Below, piece after piece: positions 50,401-63,330 of a stretch of DNA of 64,000 bases. The notes below the pieces were generated by a model. That model saw nothing but the letters and a program-made list of their open reading frames with translations. It had not been told where the DNA came from and made no database searches. A program made the translations under genes and the position numbers. Source of the DNA: Proales similis (Eukaryota; Rotifera; Eurotatoria; Ploima; Proalidae); contig JAGVRJ010000014.1 in NCBI GenBank assembly GCA_019059635.1, positions 682,001 through 746,000 of the forward strand. Reading direction: 5' to 3'. The number at the start of each line of letters is the position of its first letter. Position 1 is the first letter of the stretch.

Positions 50401-53400
50401 TTTGTTGATCTTGGTGCTGCGGTCGGCCGAAGCGGCCATTGAGTCTCTCATAACCACAATGTTCTGCGACTCGGCCGGGTACTCGCTGCTCATAACTGCG
50501 ATGCAGCTGTTTCGCTTCTGTTTACACTAAATTGTTTAGCCGAGGGAAAAGGCCAAAATTTAGCTCAAGTTAATTGAATTTAAATGCAAAGGTGAATGGG
50601 CGCGCTTTCTGATGAGGGTGTCATGACTGCCACACTGGTGCTGACAAGGTGCAAGGTGATGCTGAAGGTTGTGCAGGTGCTTCTTTTAATTGCATTCATG
50701 ATGCGCAACAACAACTGAAACCCGAATGCAGCACCAAAGGCTCTCTCTCTAGCATGCGCGCATTCTTGTGTGTTTTGCAGAATCGAGGCGCGATTTGTTT
50801 TGCTAAAGCAAACAATAGCGATCTGAGACTATAACTTCTATTGTTGACAAATCGCTCTCGATTGGTTGCACAGATGATAAAAGAAAACGAGCTATTTAAA
50901 TGCTTCTTACGTTTAGCTTTTCGCGGCCAAGCGCCTTGGCTTGCCAGACTTGGGTCTTTGTTGTTGTTTCACCCTGGGTCACTCTCTCGCCAGGCTGAAG
51001 AGAAGATTTTCTATTTTTGAGCTGCTCGAGCAGTTGGGCTTCGTTTCGAAGTTTGACTTGGCGCGCTTCGCATTTGTCGATTAGTCGCTCGCTAGTGCTT
51101 TGATTACATCTCTCAGCATTCTTACGCCTCAGCAGTACGGTGGCGCCCGAGTATGTAGCCGCGTCAGCCTCAAGATCTACGTGGCTTAGAGACGACGAGT
51201 TTATCTCGCCGCTGCTCTTTATAAGATCGGCTAAACTGGATGCACGGAGAATATCGCAGCTGTCGACACTTATACAATGAGAGCGTAGAACCGGACGAAG
51301 CATCTCTCTGAAAACGAGCGTGGCGTGACGAGACAAGTTTTCAGTTTCACTGCACGAGCATATGGAAGTGAATAAGACCGGCCTTACCTTAGTTTGGTGC
51401 CTTTGCGTAACTGTACCAACTCGGAGCCGAGCATATCATTCGAACCGGTCATGGGATCGTCTTGGGAGAGCAGCAATGTCAAAAACTGTTTGCTTGAGTC
51501 GTCACTTATTTGTGAATTTTGCGCCTCGTGGCTCAAAGAAGTCGAGCCAATACCGGCAACACTTTGCGCCTAGATTGCATTTAAAAGCGTTCCAAAATCA
51601 GAACATTCGAAGAGTCTCACCTGATGGAAGACTTTTTTCCTTGTCAAGCCCACTTGGGAGCAGCGATCTTTTTTTGGATCTTTTTCGGCAAGCCTGCGAC
51701 GCAAATCAATGTCATTGGAGGCGAGATTCGAACAGAATTTGTGGCCAATGTGACTTACTTAAACTTATCGTATGACACGAACTCTATTTTATTTTCATTG
51801 AAATGAGATCAGTTCGGGTGAACTGGGTCATTGAAAATGAGCTTGCTTGCTTACCGTTCGATTGGTGGTCGACTGGAATTGGTGTTGGCGCCTGCAACTC
51901 GGCGCTTGTCATGTCCATGTGTTTGCTCATGCTCGCTTGGGTTGGACTGGTAGCCAACTGCTCGCATTGATTAGTTTGATGGCAAGCGGTTTGAACGTGC
52001 GCAGAAGGCGAAGCGAATGTTGTATTCTCCTCGCGCCAAACTTGCCCGTCCGATGCGATCTAGTTAAAAGAAATCAGTAAACAATGAGGCGAAAAATCAA
52101 CATTAGACGCCTTGTGCCTAAGACATCCAATTTAGACGCTAATTGATATTTGCTCGCTGCCCTAAGCCGCCGCTCCGAAACAACACACACCCAAAAGTAT
52201 AAACGGCCTTCTAATCAATGAACAATGCGCGTCCTTAATTAAGCATTTCGCTTAAATAGGCTAGATAAGCGCGTCGACAGACAGACATTCAGGCACAAGT
52301 CAGACTAGCAAGGAATGAATGAATTTAAGGAAAGCAACTGCATAGAAGATAAGGAAACTCGGGCGGCAGCATCTATGCAAGTCGACGCGATTTTGGTGAT
52401 ATCTTACATGTAGTGCGTTGGCGCCGACGCGGACTTAATCGATAGGCTCATTTAAGCCAATCTGTTGCTGTTAATCGACTCAGCTTTAATCGGAAGAAGA
52501 CGCAGTTTCGGCAACTTCATTAAAAATCAATTGGAACTTAAAGAACACGGACGAGAAGTGGATGTCGGTTCTCTTGTCGTGGCTGCCTCCACTGCCGCCG
52601 TCTTGAGCATTTTTTTATCGAGGCGCGAAGCTGAGATAAACATGCTCAGCGACATGCATTTTCTGACTGATTAGATAAGAGTCGGGAAGAGAGAGAGAGA
52701 GAAGCAGACAAAGACTGAGAGAACGAGGCATTTAGAGATTGAGATGCAATTAGAGCCGAGTCGAGGAAGGAAGCAGCGAAAAATTACGTCGAGGCCATGT
52801 CGTCTATTCAAAAACCGAGGAAGCTAGGACGAGACGCGTCGCGCTCGTACGTGAATGCCGCTGGCCGCCGACTTGAGACTGAGGCCTGATCAAATGGAGC
52901 TGAATCAAACAAAAGCGAAGAACAAATTTTGAAAAGAAATTAGAACTCGGTTGAAAAAGAAAACTCGCTCGATTGGTGGTCAATGTCGGTAATGGGCCGC
53001 CCACGATCAAATTATGTTCGCGTCGGAGGAGTTGAGAAAGGATAGAAAAAGAGCGAGAGAATGGGAGGAGAGAAATTAGGTGAGCGCTCTACAAAGACGG
53101 GTAGATTGACGACAACCACGACGGCGACGACTGCGGCCGTGGTGTCGGTGACGAGCCAATATGCCGATCTAGTGAGATCTCGACGATCGCACTGCGCACA
53201 TGTCCTTTACCCAGCCTTCTAATAGGCGCTTGTTCGCCACGGTCGCTCAAATTTCTCCGTCTGGCCAATTGAGCGTGATGGGATTCGGCGTCAAACAAAG
53301 TGCAAAATAAAAAATGTTAAAACAACAACAGAGGCGGCCAGAACAAGCACTGACTGAATCTAATTAGATAAGCGGACTGAACGGACTCTTCCTCGGTCAT

Positions 53401-56175
53401 CTGACCAATGGAAGGATCTAACGAGAAAGTGATGAACGGAAAACAAAAAGCAGCCGAACGGGCCAAGAATGCTCGTGAGTGTGAGCGCTCTTGTCTATTT
53501 AGGGCGATTAAGGTCGTAAGAAAAGCTTAGAAACGCGAAATTTGATTGCTATTGCGATTATCTATCTCTGTATAGCTTCTAATCTGCTCGATTAAATGAG
53601 CACATGGATGTGAGCATGCGGTTTGTCCTTTGCGCAAATATTTGCTAATAAATATCTACGTCCTGCTCACTGAGGTTTAACCCCGCGTCAACGAGTTAGT
53701 AGAGCGTTACTTGAACTCCGAGCAGAACGAGCGAGGCAAAACGGCCAGCCAGCTCAACAGTTGGCTCGAGCACACTTGGGGAACATTCCGGCACAATTGG
53801 ATCGCGCCGCAAATTGATATTTGCTCGCTACGATTTGGCCAGCTGCGACCTGCGACGGTCGGGCAATTACCGAGGCAAATGGCCACATTATGTAAATTGT
53901 TCGTGAAAATATGGCAAATTAGCGCAAATTGTGAAAAGCGCCTGGTCCATGACCTGAACTCGCGCAACTTGGCATACACATACAAACACGCACACACACA
54001 CACACACACACACCACACACGAATAGCTCTGTAGTCTAAAAATAGCAAAGATATAAAACTGTCGATGAAGAGACAGCTATTACAGTGAAACAACGGCATA
54101 TACGCAAAGTGATGCGCCAGCAGCCAAACGGGATCGGCATTGACATAATTATTGAAGAGTGTCTCTTCACTTGGGAAAAGTAGACAGATGTTCATCGGCT
54201 GACAATTACTGCCTCTGAAACATGGCAAGCAAGAGGGGAGAGCGATAACAGCGACCCATCTTAAGCTGTTAGTAGCAAGTCGGCTTGGGAAAGCTTGGGC
54301 GAAATGGTGCCAGCGAACCGTAATAGAATAGCGCGATTCACTCGAGCAGAATCGATCTTGATCTAATTGTGCTAAAACGCCAATTTTCATCAGACAAGAA
54401 GGCATTGATAGCCGATCCACTCCAAAGGATCCACTCTGAAGCGATGCTGAGAGGCGTGCAGCATACGTTTTTTAAATGAAATTACTGACAGACGCTCATA
54501 CACGCAAACCAGAAAACGCTAATATTAACCGACAATCCAAACAGGCAAGCAGGCAGTGTGTCTGGCACCCAACCTACATGCTAACAAACCCTCAGGAAAA
54601 GGAGAAAAAAAATGTGTGAGAGTGAAATGATTCAGCGGCCTGTGTTGTTTTTCAAGGCTTCTGCTTACACTAATGGCACGATAGGATCGTCTAGAGAGAC
54701 GTGTAGCGCTTTACCTGACGTGAATGAAGATTTTTATGTTGTCGGTTTTGATGGCACTGTAGCTCGGGGGAAATGTGTCGGTCTTGAACGTCTTGACGGC
54801 TTTGCGCATGACAGTTCTGCTGTTGTTGTTGCTGCTGCTGTTTAGGCTTGGAGCGAAGATTATTTTCGATTAAATGACTAGTCGTGCGTACAAAATCGAT
54901 GTGTGTTTCAGGACGTAAGCCAGTGCTCAAGTCAAATGAGCACTCATTCAAGTGTTGTCGCTCAGCATATTCAAGTCTCAGATTCACTTCCTTCAGACAG
55001 CTGTTTGCTTCGCGCAGGTCGAAACTGTTCACACCGAACACATTATCGTCATCACTGCAATGCTTGGCGTCGTTCAGCTCGTCGCATTGATCTTCCGGAG
55101 AAAAATCAGGCTGAGCGTTAACCCATTCGGGCGTATCAAATCCAGCTAGATGTCTAGTAAAAGGCGAAGCTGATGAGCATGTAGACACAGACGAGATTGG
55201 TTGATTGGCAAATTTAATGCCGCCGCGTGGTGCCATGCAATATGAGGCGTTCAATGGTATGGAAAAGCCCTTGAGCGAGCCTTTTGACTTTAGAGGCCGA
55301 TTACACAGTTCCTCCATACTCTGCTGTGTGCCCAAATAGCTAGAGCCAGGCGAGTCGGGTGAATCAATTGTCCTTTGACTTTCTATCAAGCTAGGGCGTA
55401 GAAATTTGAGGCTCGGACGCCAGCTTGTTGAGCGATTACAAGTGCTCGATGCTGGACTGTAGCTGGCCAAGAAGCCAGTCGAATCATTGAATGAATTGGA
55501 ATTGGCCAGTTTATCTTTGTATCTTATCGACGCTCGCTTGTCGCCCGGTACTTGTAATTCTTTAGAGCCAGACTCGTCGACTTGGGTCGAGTTGCTTGGC
55601 GACTCTTTCAGACTCAAGACGCTCTTATTCAGCTTGGTTGCGCTGCTCGAGCCCATTCGAAACGAAAAGAGATTGAACACTGAGCCACGCTTTTTCTTGC
55701 CTCCTTCGATTGTGCTAGAACGGACAAGTGTGCTCTGTTTATGATCAGACCGAGACGGACTAGCAAGATTGAAATGCTTGGACTCGAATGTAGACTCGAG
55801 CAATTGCCTCATCATCTGTGAACTAGTTTGTCTTTGGTCGGCGCCCGGTGAACTGGCCGCATCGGACTGGTTTTGCTGGGTCGGGCTACTTCGATAAGAT
55901 CTGGACTTGAAGCGCTCGCGCTTGGAAAATAGCAGATTACTATCTGTTTGACGTTTAGTCTCGTCTGCTGGCTCACGACCATTTCGGGTATGAATCGACT
56001 TTTCCGACTTGAGTCCACCCGTAGGTGGCAGATGGCAAAGTGGATCGATCGATTTGTCGCTTTGAGATGAGATGTTCTGTCTATGCAGGTGAAGCTCTTT
56101 TTCGCGACTGCTCGAAACTCGTCTGAGTTTTGATTTCGATTTATGCGCCGACTGGTTACTCGGCACCGATGCCAT
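47464..56175 (-). CDS. PLEKHG5: PLEKHG5/Syx-type Rho guanine nucleotide exchange factor
   Basis: Ten exons, all in phase: 56175-54715, 51569-51388, 51349-50911, 50517-50137, 50077-49754, 49692-49582, 49524-49375, 49327-48824, 48755-47536, 47473-47464 (1593 residues). Exon 1 is one 487-codon Ser-rich, low-complexity exon with a polyglutamine run near its 3' end. The DH domain (about 825-1050) shows AIWELIVTECSHLKTVRVI, WAENHPSVGRLKLADFM and MIPVQRLTKYQLLI. The PH domain (about 1090-1185) shows a DVHCFLFTDMLLIT strand, YRIIRPPVS and FLIFTLNEYNVP, all PLEKHG5-like. A disordered Ser/Asp-rich tail ends in TEV, a class-I PDZ ligand. PLEKHG5 activates RhoA at junctions and autophagic membranes. The link of exon 1 across a 3.1-kb intron rests on matching phase and lack of another gene, and is less certain than the rest. 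Confidence 0.85.
51570..54714. other. 3.1-kb first intron of the RhoGEF gene
   Basis: By far the longest intron in the window. It contains a CA repeat at 53989-54020 and purine-rich tracts near 52690 and 53040-53070. Several frames on the minus strand (for example 53707-54420) arise from the repeat and do not look like protein. Could hold enhancers or alternative first exons; nothing is recognised. Confidence 0.5.
53989..54020. repeat. CA microsatellite
   Basis: About 32 bases of nearly perfect (CA)n in the RhoGEF intron. Confidence 0.9.
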
Positions 56176-59100
56176 AAGTTTTTGCGATTAAGTCTATCGT
56201 CTTCCAGTATAAACAGGAATCTGTGCAGACGTGAAATCAAAGTCAGTAAATTTTAAACACACAACCTGATTTCGAATTAAAACAGCTGAGCTGCAGAAAG
56301 AACTAAGCCCAAACTGACGACGGCAAAAAATCAGCTTGATCGGATAATCAAAGACCGAGTAGAAATAAATCGAGAATTAAAAAAATCGCATTAAAGCACA
56401 TCTTCTAATTAGAGCTTCAGTCATCTAAGCAGCAAATTGATGTTATTTGAGTCGCTACCATCCTTAAAATTAGGCTGTAGATATCAGTTTCCAAAAACGA
56501 AAACACACAGAAATGGACGGATAGGAAGGAGAGGTAAAATGCGTTTGTAGCGATCTTTGAAAAACGTTTCAAAAGAATAGGGGTAACTAAGACTAAGTGG
56601 TAAATTCAAATTAATAGGAGCTCAACGATAGCCGAATCTGGGGATTACGAGCGACAAACAAGTGAAAAGCCCGGCTAAGTGAGCAAGAAGGAGGAGGGGG
56701 CCCAAGTGAGCGCGGGCAAAAGGCACAAAGAAGAGAAAAAAGAGGGAAACGTCGAGGAGAGCACCGGATCTAAAAGTCGGGATAGATAAACGAGTGAACC
56801 GGAGGCAAATGAAGCGTACGAGACAAATAAGAGAGATGAGACCGTGATTAGTTTGATTTTGGGCACGGAAGCCAGTTCCTATTCAAAATGTTGTTGCGTA
56901 ATCATCAGCTGCTCGTCATCTCTAAACCTTTTCTGGCTTAGCACTTTCCGCTTTTATACTACTCGTGGTGACTGCAGCTGCGGGTCGCTCAAGTTTGCGC
57001 TTCGATCAATTCAAGATATTTATTCGCACTTGGTGTGACTTGAATAAGAATCGCTCGACGGTGCGCGCCTAATTAATTTCAAGCTACTTTTTTTCGCTCA
57101 TTTAATTAAAAAGTGACCGATGAGTCGATAAATTAAGTGAAACGAGGCCGCCGAGGCATTGCTGGTTAGGCCCGTTGGTCACATCTAATCTAATCCATCA
57201 AATAGAATTTAATTCGCTCTCGACTAGTCGAAGGCTCAAGCGTCAAGCGAATACTTTTGCCCTCTAAAACTTAAAGCTATGCCTGCCTGGACCGCCCGCA
57301 TTTCAAACTAAATTGAAATTTAATCGAAATCCTTTACGAGACCAAGCAATGAATAGGGAAAAACACCCAAAAATAAAACCTTGCCTACCAAGCCGCCTGC
57401 TCGATACTTTTTTCCTCTTAGGTGGGCGTTCGTAAATAATACGCAAGCCAGGTTTCTTGTGTGTGTGTGTGTGTTTATAATAGAAGATTATATTTTCAAG
57501 TATGAGAGAGAGAAAGAGAGAGGGAGAGAGAAAACTCAAATAAAAAGTTCAAAGATATGCTCGACCGTTGGCTTACTGGTGGTTCTGAGCGAGCAGACCT
57601 GAGCAGAGCAGTCTCGTTCTACCAGAAGCTCCTATCTATGCCAGAAGCGCTCAGGCGAAATGAGAGCTAATCATGCCGAGCCATTTCTATTTTTCTCTAA
57701 AATAGCCATGCACTCGGCCCGGCTCGATTTGATTACGCTGAATAGTCGACTAAGCATTTTTAGTTAAAGAACAAGAGAAAAAAAAAGACGCAGATTGAAG
57801 AAGCTCATGCTGTTATTGAATAATTTAACTAGTAGCCAAGAAGCAGAGAAGCACGCGTGCTCACAAACACACCCGAATTTACTCTTCTGACTGAAGGCAG
57901 TTTGGTATTGGCCGACAACTAGGAAGCTTCAAGTAGAGAAATTGAATTAGTTTGAGACGGGGCTCTTGCTGAACGATTTGATGCAGACTAGCAGACGTGA
58001 GAATGAGATTTTAACGACAAGTTATATTCTGCGAACAGTGCGCAAAAAAAATTGAATAAATAAAGAGAATAAAAATAGAAGCGTCGACTTTGTCATAAAC
58101 ACGCGCTCGGGCGCATGAGGCGTCGGTGGCTGTGAAAAGAGGGAAATAAAAAGCGAATGAATGGCAGCGCTTGCATCAAACTACTAATGATATAAGCAGT
58201 AGAACGCCTATCCACGCGTAATTAAAGGAATGACAAGAAGATTCATAAAATAGCGGGCCAGCAGTGGGCGCTTCTTGCTAAATTTAGACTCGCTTATCTG
58301 ATTTGACGTTTGCAAGCCTTCTGACTAAACTGAATTAGAGCCGGGTGAGAAAAATATACAAATACTGCGAGGCAGAACGAACGCGAAATAAGAAGAAAAT
58401 AATAAGCTCGTTGTCGTCAACCCAGAACGAGAGAGCACCGGAGGCTCTAAGGCTCGTCCGTTCGGCCTCGGTGTGTATTTTTTGCACTCATTCGTTCGTC
58501 TGTGTTGTGTGTGTGCGCTTCGAGTTCGAGACGAGACATAAACCTAAGAGCGGTCGTAATTAGGCCAAGATCATATTTATTCGCTTATTTGTCGGGTTGC
58601 CTGTTTATTATTTTAATCCAGTACGAGTCGAAAGTGTCGATTATTTACTATTCGTTCGCGACCGCAGCCATGTGACCGCCGCTCTAATGCGCCCTGATAC
58701 AATATTGAATATTCATGGCACGCAGAGTGAGCGCACTTTGGTTCCTCTTGTCCTATTTCACTTTCACGATCTATCTCTAGTGCTATACATTTTGCAGCAG
58801 TAAGACTGCATAAAAGCATTTCAGTCACTCGGAGAAACGTGAGCCTCTATGGCTTCCATCCGTAATCCAAAAGTAGGCCTTTTCTCTGACGCTTGCATGC
58901 TCATCTATGCGGATTGTCTTCTCTCTTTCAAGAGATAATGCATGCCGCCGCTGTGAGGAAATCACGTTTTGTGACAAGACGCTACAAATCAATAAACAGC
59001 TCAAATGGAATAGCATGACCCAAGCAAAGACGATTTCACGCATTTTAGTCTATATTCGCGCCAATGCTAAATTTAAATTGCTTCGCAGTTGATTTATTCG

Positions 59101-61436
59101 AATTTGTGTTCTTAAAAAGCAGACAAGAAGAGAACACTCGACAAATGATCCAATTCAAAAGAGGCAACGAATGTATGAATGAACTTAACAAGAGAGAGAG
59201 AGCTTTAATCTCAGAAAAGAAATAACAACTGGATTACTTTGAAGTCTAAAACAATAATTCAATATTGTGTTTGCTCACTCCAATTTCACTTTTGACTTAG
59301 CTAGACACAGACTCGCTCTATGTACTCTGGACAAAGAATACAAAATGAAACGATGCTCGACGCGTCGGTCAATCAAACAGGCCAGTAGTTTCTCCAAGTT
59401 GGAGTAATCTTGCGCTCGACTATTTACATTCTCTGGTCGGATCCAATCGTCAGAGAGACCAATAAAGTAATAAAACGAAATAAAACTATTATTAAATATG
59501 AAAAAATGCTGTGCAAGTGGTGCGCGTCAGATTTAAGCAATGCAGAGAGGCCTGCAAATAAATCAAAACTGACAGGCTTATGGAGGCCGACGCAGGCCGT
59601 GAAATGCAGAAAAGGAGAATGCATCAAATCGATTATTCGAATCAACCAATTTTGACCAAGTTGGAGTTTTGTTGTTGCTGTTTGTAGACGTCGTTGGCCT
59701 AATGCCCGTTGATTTTGTGACATGAATGCCTGTCTCAATTCATAATTGCTGGCGAAAATAGAGCGCAGGCCAAATTGGCATCGGACAGAATAAATGAAAA
59801 ATGAAAAGAATAAAGAGAAGAGATGAGCAAGAAATGGTTGAGACAGGTGAAGTGTTCGTTTATCGGACTAGAACAATTAAAAATACTCAAGGGCCCGTCT
59901 GGTACTCATTTGATCAAAGAGAAGCACATTTCATTGAGAAATCGACTCGTTTCCTGACAAAAAACAACGAAACATAATAATGATGAATCTGACGGGCCAA
60001 ACAGCGCACGCCACATACTAAACTGAGACGAGTGTATCAGACAAGTCAAGTAAACAAAGCAATCAGTCGAGTGTTGTGGGAGCGGCTGATTTCGACCGTC
60101 TGACGACAAACAAAGAAGACAAAAAAAAGTAAAGAAGAGACACTAACCTGCGTTAAGCTGAGAGAGCGTTTAGCCGGGCTGATCTGACAACTCGGCAGTG
60201 ATATATGGCCGTGGATTGCTGGGCCGGAGATGGGAGCCGCGTGTTCGCGCCCATAAATTGTTTTTGTGTCAATCACCATCATTGATTGTTTGACAAGTTT
60301 TATGCTCGTCGCATCGCTGATCTCATCTAATCGAGCGCACGATTCGACTATGCCTGCCTCGCCAAATTCTTATTTAATTGATGAATCAATTTTAGAAAAT
60401 AACGAAACCCAAGTTGCGCTCCTAAATTGGAGGCAAATGCCTACTCACTTTGATTCGGCTCGAACGAGTTCTTACGACGAAATAAATTTCGAAAATCAAA
60501 ACGCCGCTCCAAGTTCCTTGAACTCTTCCTGTTCATCTAAAAAAAATTTACTCCAAATTATATCTAATTTTACTCACGAACTTGACTCGCCTCGTCTGCA
60601 CTCTGAATGAAATGAACCGGATAGAATATTTCTTTCAATTGCATCATTCATTCAGTCTCAATTTAGATCGAATCAATTTCATCAGCTGAGGAGAGACCAC
60701 TTGAATGGGACGAACGAATTTCAAGCCTAGAACTAAAGAAAAAGGGTCCTGCGCTTAATTAGGCAACTCGGCATAGACGTGGCATAGGGTGCCACATAGC
60801 AAGCGAGATATTAGAACGCTTAGTAGAGCTGCTTCTGAGCCACGTCGAACTAAAAGCTCTGTTTTGGAGGAGTTAATTACAAACGCGAGAACCGGCCCGC
60901 TGTCTTGCCGCTTGGCTCGGCAGAGTTGCTCACCTGCCTCAGCCTTTCCCTAGTGCACTCGTTTCTGTTTTCTCTACTATTTGTCTATCAAATAGTTGAG
61001 CGTTTAGACTCAAGTGTCCAAAGATCGCAATTTAATTCGGTTATGCCTCGTATGGCCTCGTTTCAGTATTCTAAATTTTGTTTGGTTACAACGATGCGCG
61101 CGGACGAGGTGATTGCATTTTTCGCATTTGCAATCATAAACAACCAAATGAATGAGCGAGCTTTTAATCATTTTAAGAACCGGTCTCATCTCGAGTGTCT
61201 TGGTAATTGCCCGCTTCCCCCCCTGTTGATTCAACTTTAGAGTGAAAAATTTCATTTGTTCAAGTTGCAATCAATTTAATTTGTTTTTCTGCATATCCAT
61301 TTGAAAATATTCAATTCCAAGTTCAATAATTAGTTGGTTATTTAATGGCCAAGCGCCGATTCATTCAAATGTACAAGAGACGCTCGAAAGTAAAATGAAA
61401 ACGAAAAGAGCATACACCATGGGGCATAGGTGAGTG
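56176..61436. promoter_or_regulatory. 5.3-kb non-coding region upstream of the RhoGEF
   Basis: Between the RhoGEF start (minus strand, so its promoter is here) and the 3' end of the filament gene. TG and GA simple repeats lie at 57459-57474 and 57500-57534. No tRNA, transposase or repeat element recognised. The longest ATG-started frame (60266-60610, plus strand) matches nothing I know. Possible contents are 5' UTR exons and regulatory DNA. Confidence 0.4.
57459..57534. repeat. TG and GA microsatellites
   Basis: A (TG)8 run at 57459-57474 and an imperfect (GA)n run at about 57500-57534, in the intergenic region. Confidence 0.8.
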
Positions 61437-62891
61437 TCAGACGTCAGAGCCCGACGAAGGCGGGCTAGTAGATCCTGAACGGCTTGAACTCTCCACCGAA
61501 TTTGTTGAAGGAAACCGGAGAAGAGCGCTCCGAAACGCGTCAACATTACGGATACCGTTCCTCGACGGTATCTGCTGGCGAGTTCTTTGATCTATCCTTT
61601 CAATTACATTTTTCAGGCCTTGTCTGTCTTGGGTGCCCTCGAGCAGTTGCTGATAGTGGATGATCTCCTGCTTGAGAGATTTGGTCGCTTCGTCAATGGC
61701 AGCACGTTCAGCGCGCAGTTGCCTTTCATGTTGGCGTAATTCATTGAGCTGTGCCTCTTTGGCTCCGTTCAGTTTCTCTCCTTCCTGGCGTTCTTCGGCA
61801 ATTACTTGCTCGAGCTCGTGAATGCGAGCCTCAAGCTCGGCATTCTTTACTCGCAGATTGCCAACCTCGCGTCTTTTTTGTGAGATGGCCTCGCGAATCT
61901 TTGTTGTCTCTTGACTCGAGTCGACCATATCTGTGCGGCGAGTGGAGAACTCGTGCGAGCGGATGGTGAATAGCTGCTGTTGTTCATTGCGATGGCTCTC
62001 GGACTTTTTCTCAAACTCTTCCCGAATCTGCCGAATTGAGTTTGCCAGTTGTGACCTGAAAAATTGGCTCGAGTCTAGTCCATCTCGCTCGAGACACTTG
62101 TTCCTCATGTCTTGAATCTCTTGCATATGTTGCTGACGTAACAGAGCAAGCTGCTCGTCCAAAAGGCTCTTCTCATTGGCGACCTCGAGGCCCAGCATTG
62201 TCTCCGTGTCGAGCTCGATTGTGACCCGTTGAATTTCTTCGGTCAGTCGCTGAGCATCATCTTTGGCTGCTTTAACTTCGTCTTTGAGGTCATGCACTCG
62301 AGAGCGAAGGAAGTTTATGTCAGCCTGAGTGGTGGCAATCTCCCTGTTCAAATGGTTCCGTTTGATGCGGTTCATGTTCTGATCGCTCATTAGCTGTTGC
62401 CATTGGGCAGTCGCGCGCTCAGAGTCTTTCTCCATCGCTTCAATTTGAGCCTCAATCTGGCTCTTTTGCTCCATGTTCAGTTGCGCAATCTGTTTGGCTT
62501 GATTCAATTCAGTCTCGTACATTTGGCGAATTTTCTCGCTCTCAATGCCTGAATTCTTCTTCAATAGACTCAGCTCTTGCAAAATCTTCTTGTTCTGTGC
62601 CTCAAGAAAATGAACTTGCTTCACATATCTGGCAAGTTTGAGGTTCAGCGTACTCAGAGCGCCGACCTCTTGAGATTTGGGCGACTGAAACGAGCCTCCC
62701 GACGGTTTGAGCTGAATCGCTTTGCTAAGGCATATGCTCGTGCTTGTTGAATTGCTGTTGTTCATTCTGCTGGCCGTCAATGGCGCGCTTTTTCGCACGA
62801 TTGTGCTTCCCCTCGGCGCAATGTGTGATCGGTAACCATACACGACCGGGGCCAATACATCACGGGCTTCTGTTTGCTGTGACAAACTCAT
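61437..62891 (-). CDS. Cytoplasmic intermediate filament protein, protostome type
   Basis: Single-exon frame of 484 residues. A head of about 78 residues rich in S/T is followed by the filament rod. It starts with the coil-1A helix-initiation motif (TLNLKLARYVKQVHFLEAQN, about 81-100) and ends with the helix-termination motif in diverged form (IIHYQQLLEGT, about 410-420). The rod is therefore about 340 residues, near the length of lamins and protostome filaments and longer than the roughly 310 of vertebrate cytoplasmic filaments. The tail is only about 64 residues, too short for the lamin Ig fold, and has no CaaX box or clear nuclear signal. This argues for a cytoplasmic filament. It is intronless although neighbours are split. 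Confidence 0.88.
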   Translation of the reverse strand: MSLSQQTEARDVLAPVVYGYRSHIAPRGSTIVRKSAPLTASRMNNSNSTSTSICLSKAIQLKPSGGSFQSPKSQEVGALSTLNLKLARYVKQVHFLEAQNKKILQELSLLKKNSGIESEKIRQMYETELNQAKQIAQLNMEQKSQIEAQIEAMEKDSERATAQWQQLMSDQNMNRIKRNHLNREIATTQADINFLRSRVHDLKDEVKAAKDDAQRLTEEIQRVTIELDTETMLGLEVANEKSLLDEQLALLRQQHMQEIQDMRNKCLERDGLDSSQFFRSQLANSIRQIREEFEKKSESHRNEQQQLFTIRSHEFSTRRTDMVDSSQETTKIREAISQKRREVGNLRVKNAELEARIHELEQVIAEERQEGEKLNGAKEAQLNELRQHERQLRAERAAIDEATKSLKQEIIHYQQLLEGTQDRQGLKNVIERIDQRTRQQIPSRNGIRNVDAFRSALLRFPSTNSVESSSRSGSTSPPSSGSDV

Positions 62892-63330
62892 TTTAAGCTC
62901 AGTATAGGCCTTCTACAAAATTGATTTCTTTGGCGCTTTTTTTCTTGTCTTTTTTGTATGCTCAGTAGACGAGCTGAGGTTCGATTAAATAGACGAGAGC
63001 CAAGGCCGGCCTGAACTTGGAGATCTGAACCTGACGACCCTCGGGCGACATTATGCTAATGAGGCGGCATGAGTCTGTGTGTGTGTGCGTCCAGTGAGTC
63101 GTGTCTGCTGTATAAATGGGAGGAACCAGTTTATGGGCTTGCCTGACCGGTCGAGTGTCTGACCACATGTTCACTTTCAAGTAAATCGTCGAAAAAGAAG
63201 ATTCGCGAATTTGCATCCGCCAGCAACGTCCGTGTTTGACCAAAGGATTTAAGCCCAGCCCAGTCTAACCTGATCGAAAAGCGTAGAATAATCGTGAAAT
63301 GATTTATTCACATTGGGAGAGCTGAGATGG
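62892..63330. other. Spacer upstream of the filament gene
   Basis: 439 bp between the filament start and the stop of the DUF455 gene, both on the minus strand. It holds the filament promoter. A 93-codon frame at 62962-63243 contains a repeat-derived THWTHTHT run and is not believed. Confidence 0.45.

Noticed and set aside
53707-54420. 237-codon minus-strand open frame
   Set aside because: It lies in the RhoGEF intron and includes a CVCVCVCACL run that is just the CA repeat translated. No splice or family support.
60266-60610. Plus-strand frame of 114 codons with a hydrophobic start
   Set aside because: Composition is passable, but there is no family match, no neighbouring exon and no poly(A) signal nearby. 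Left as possible only.
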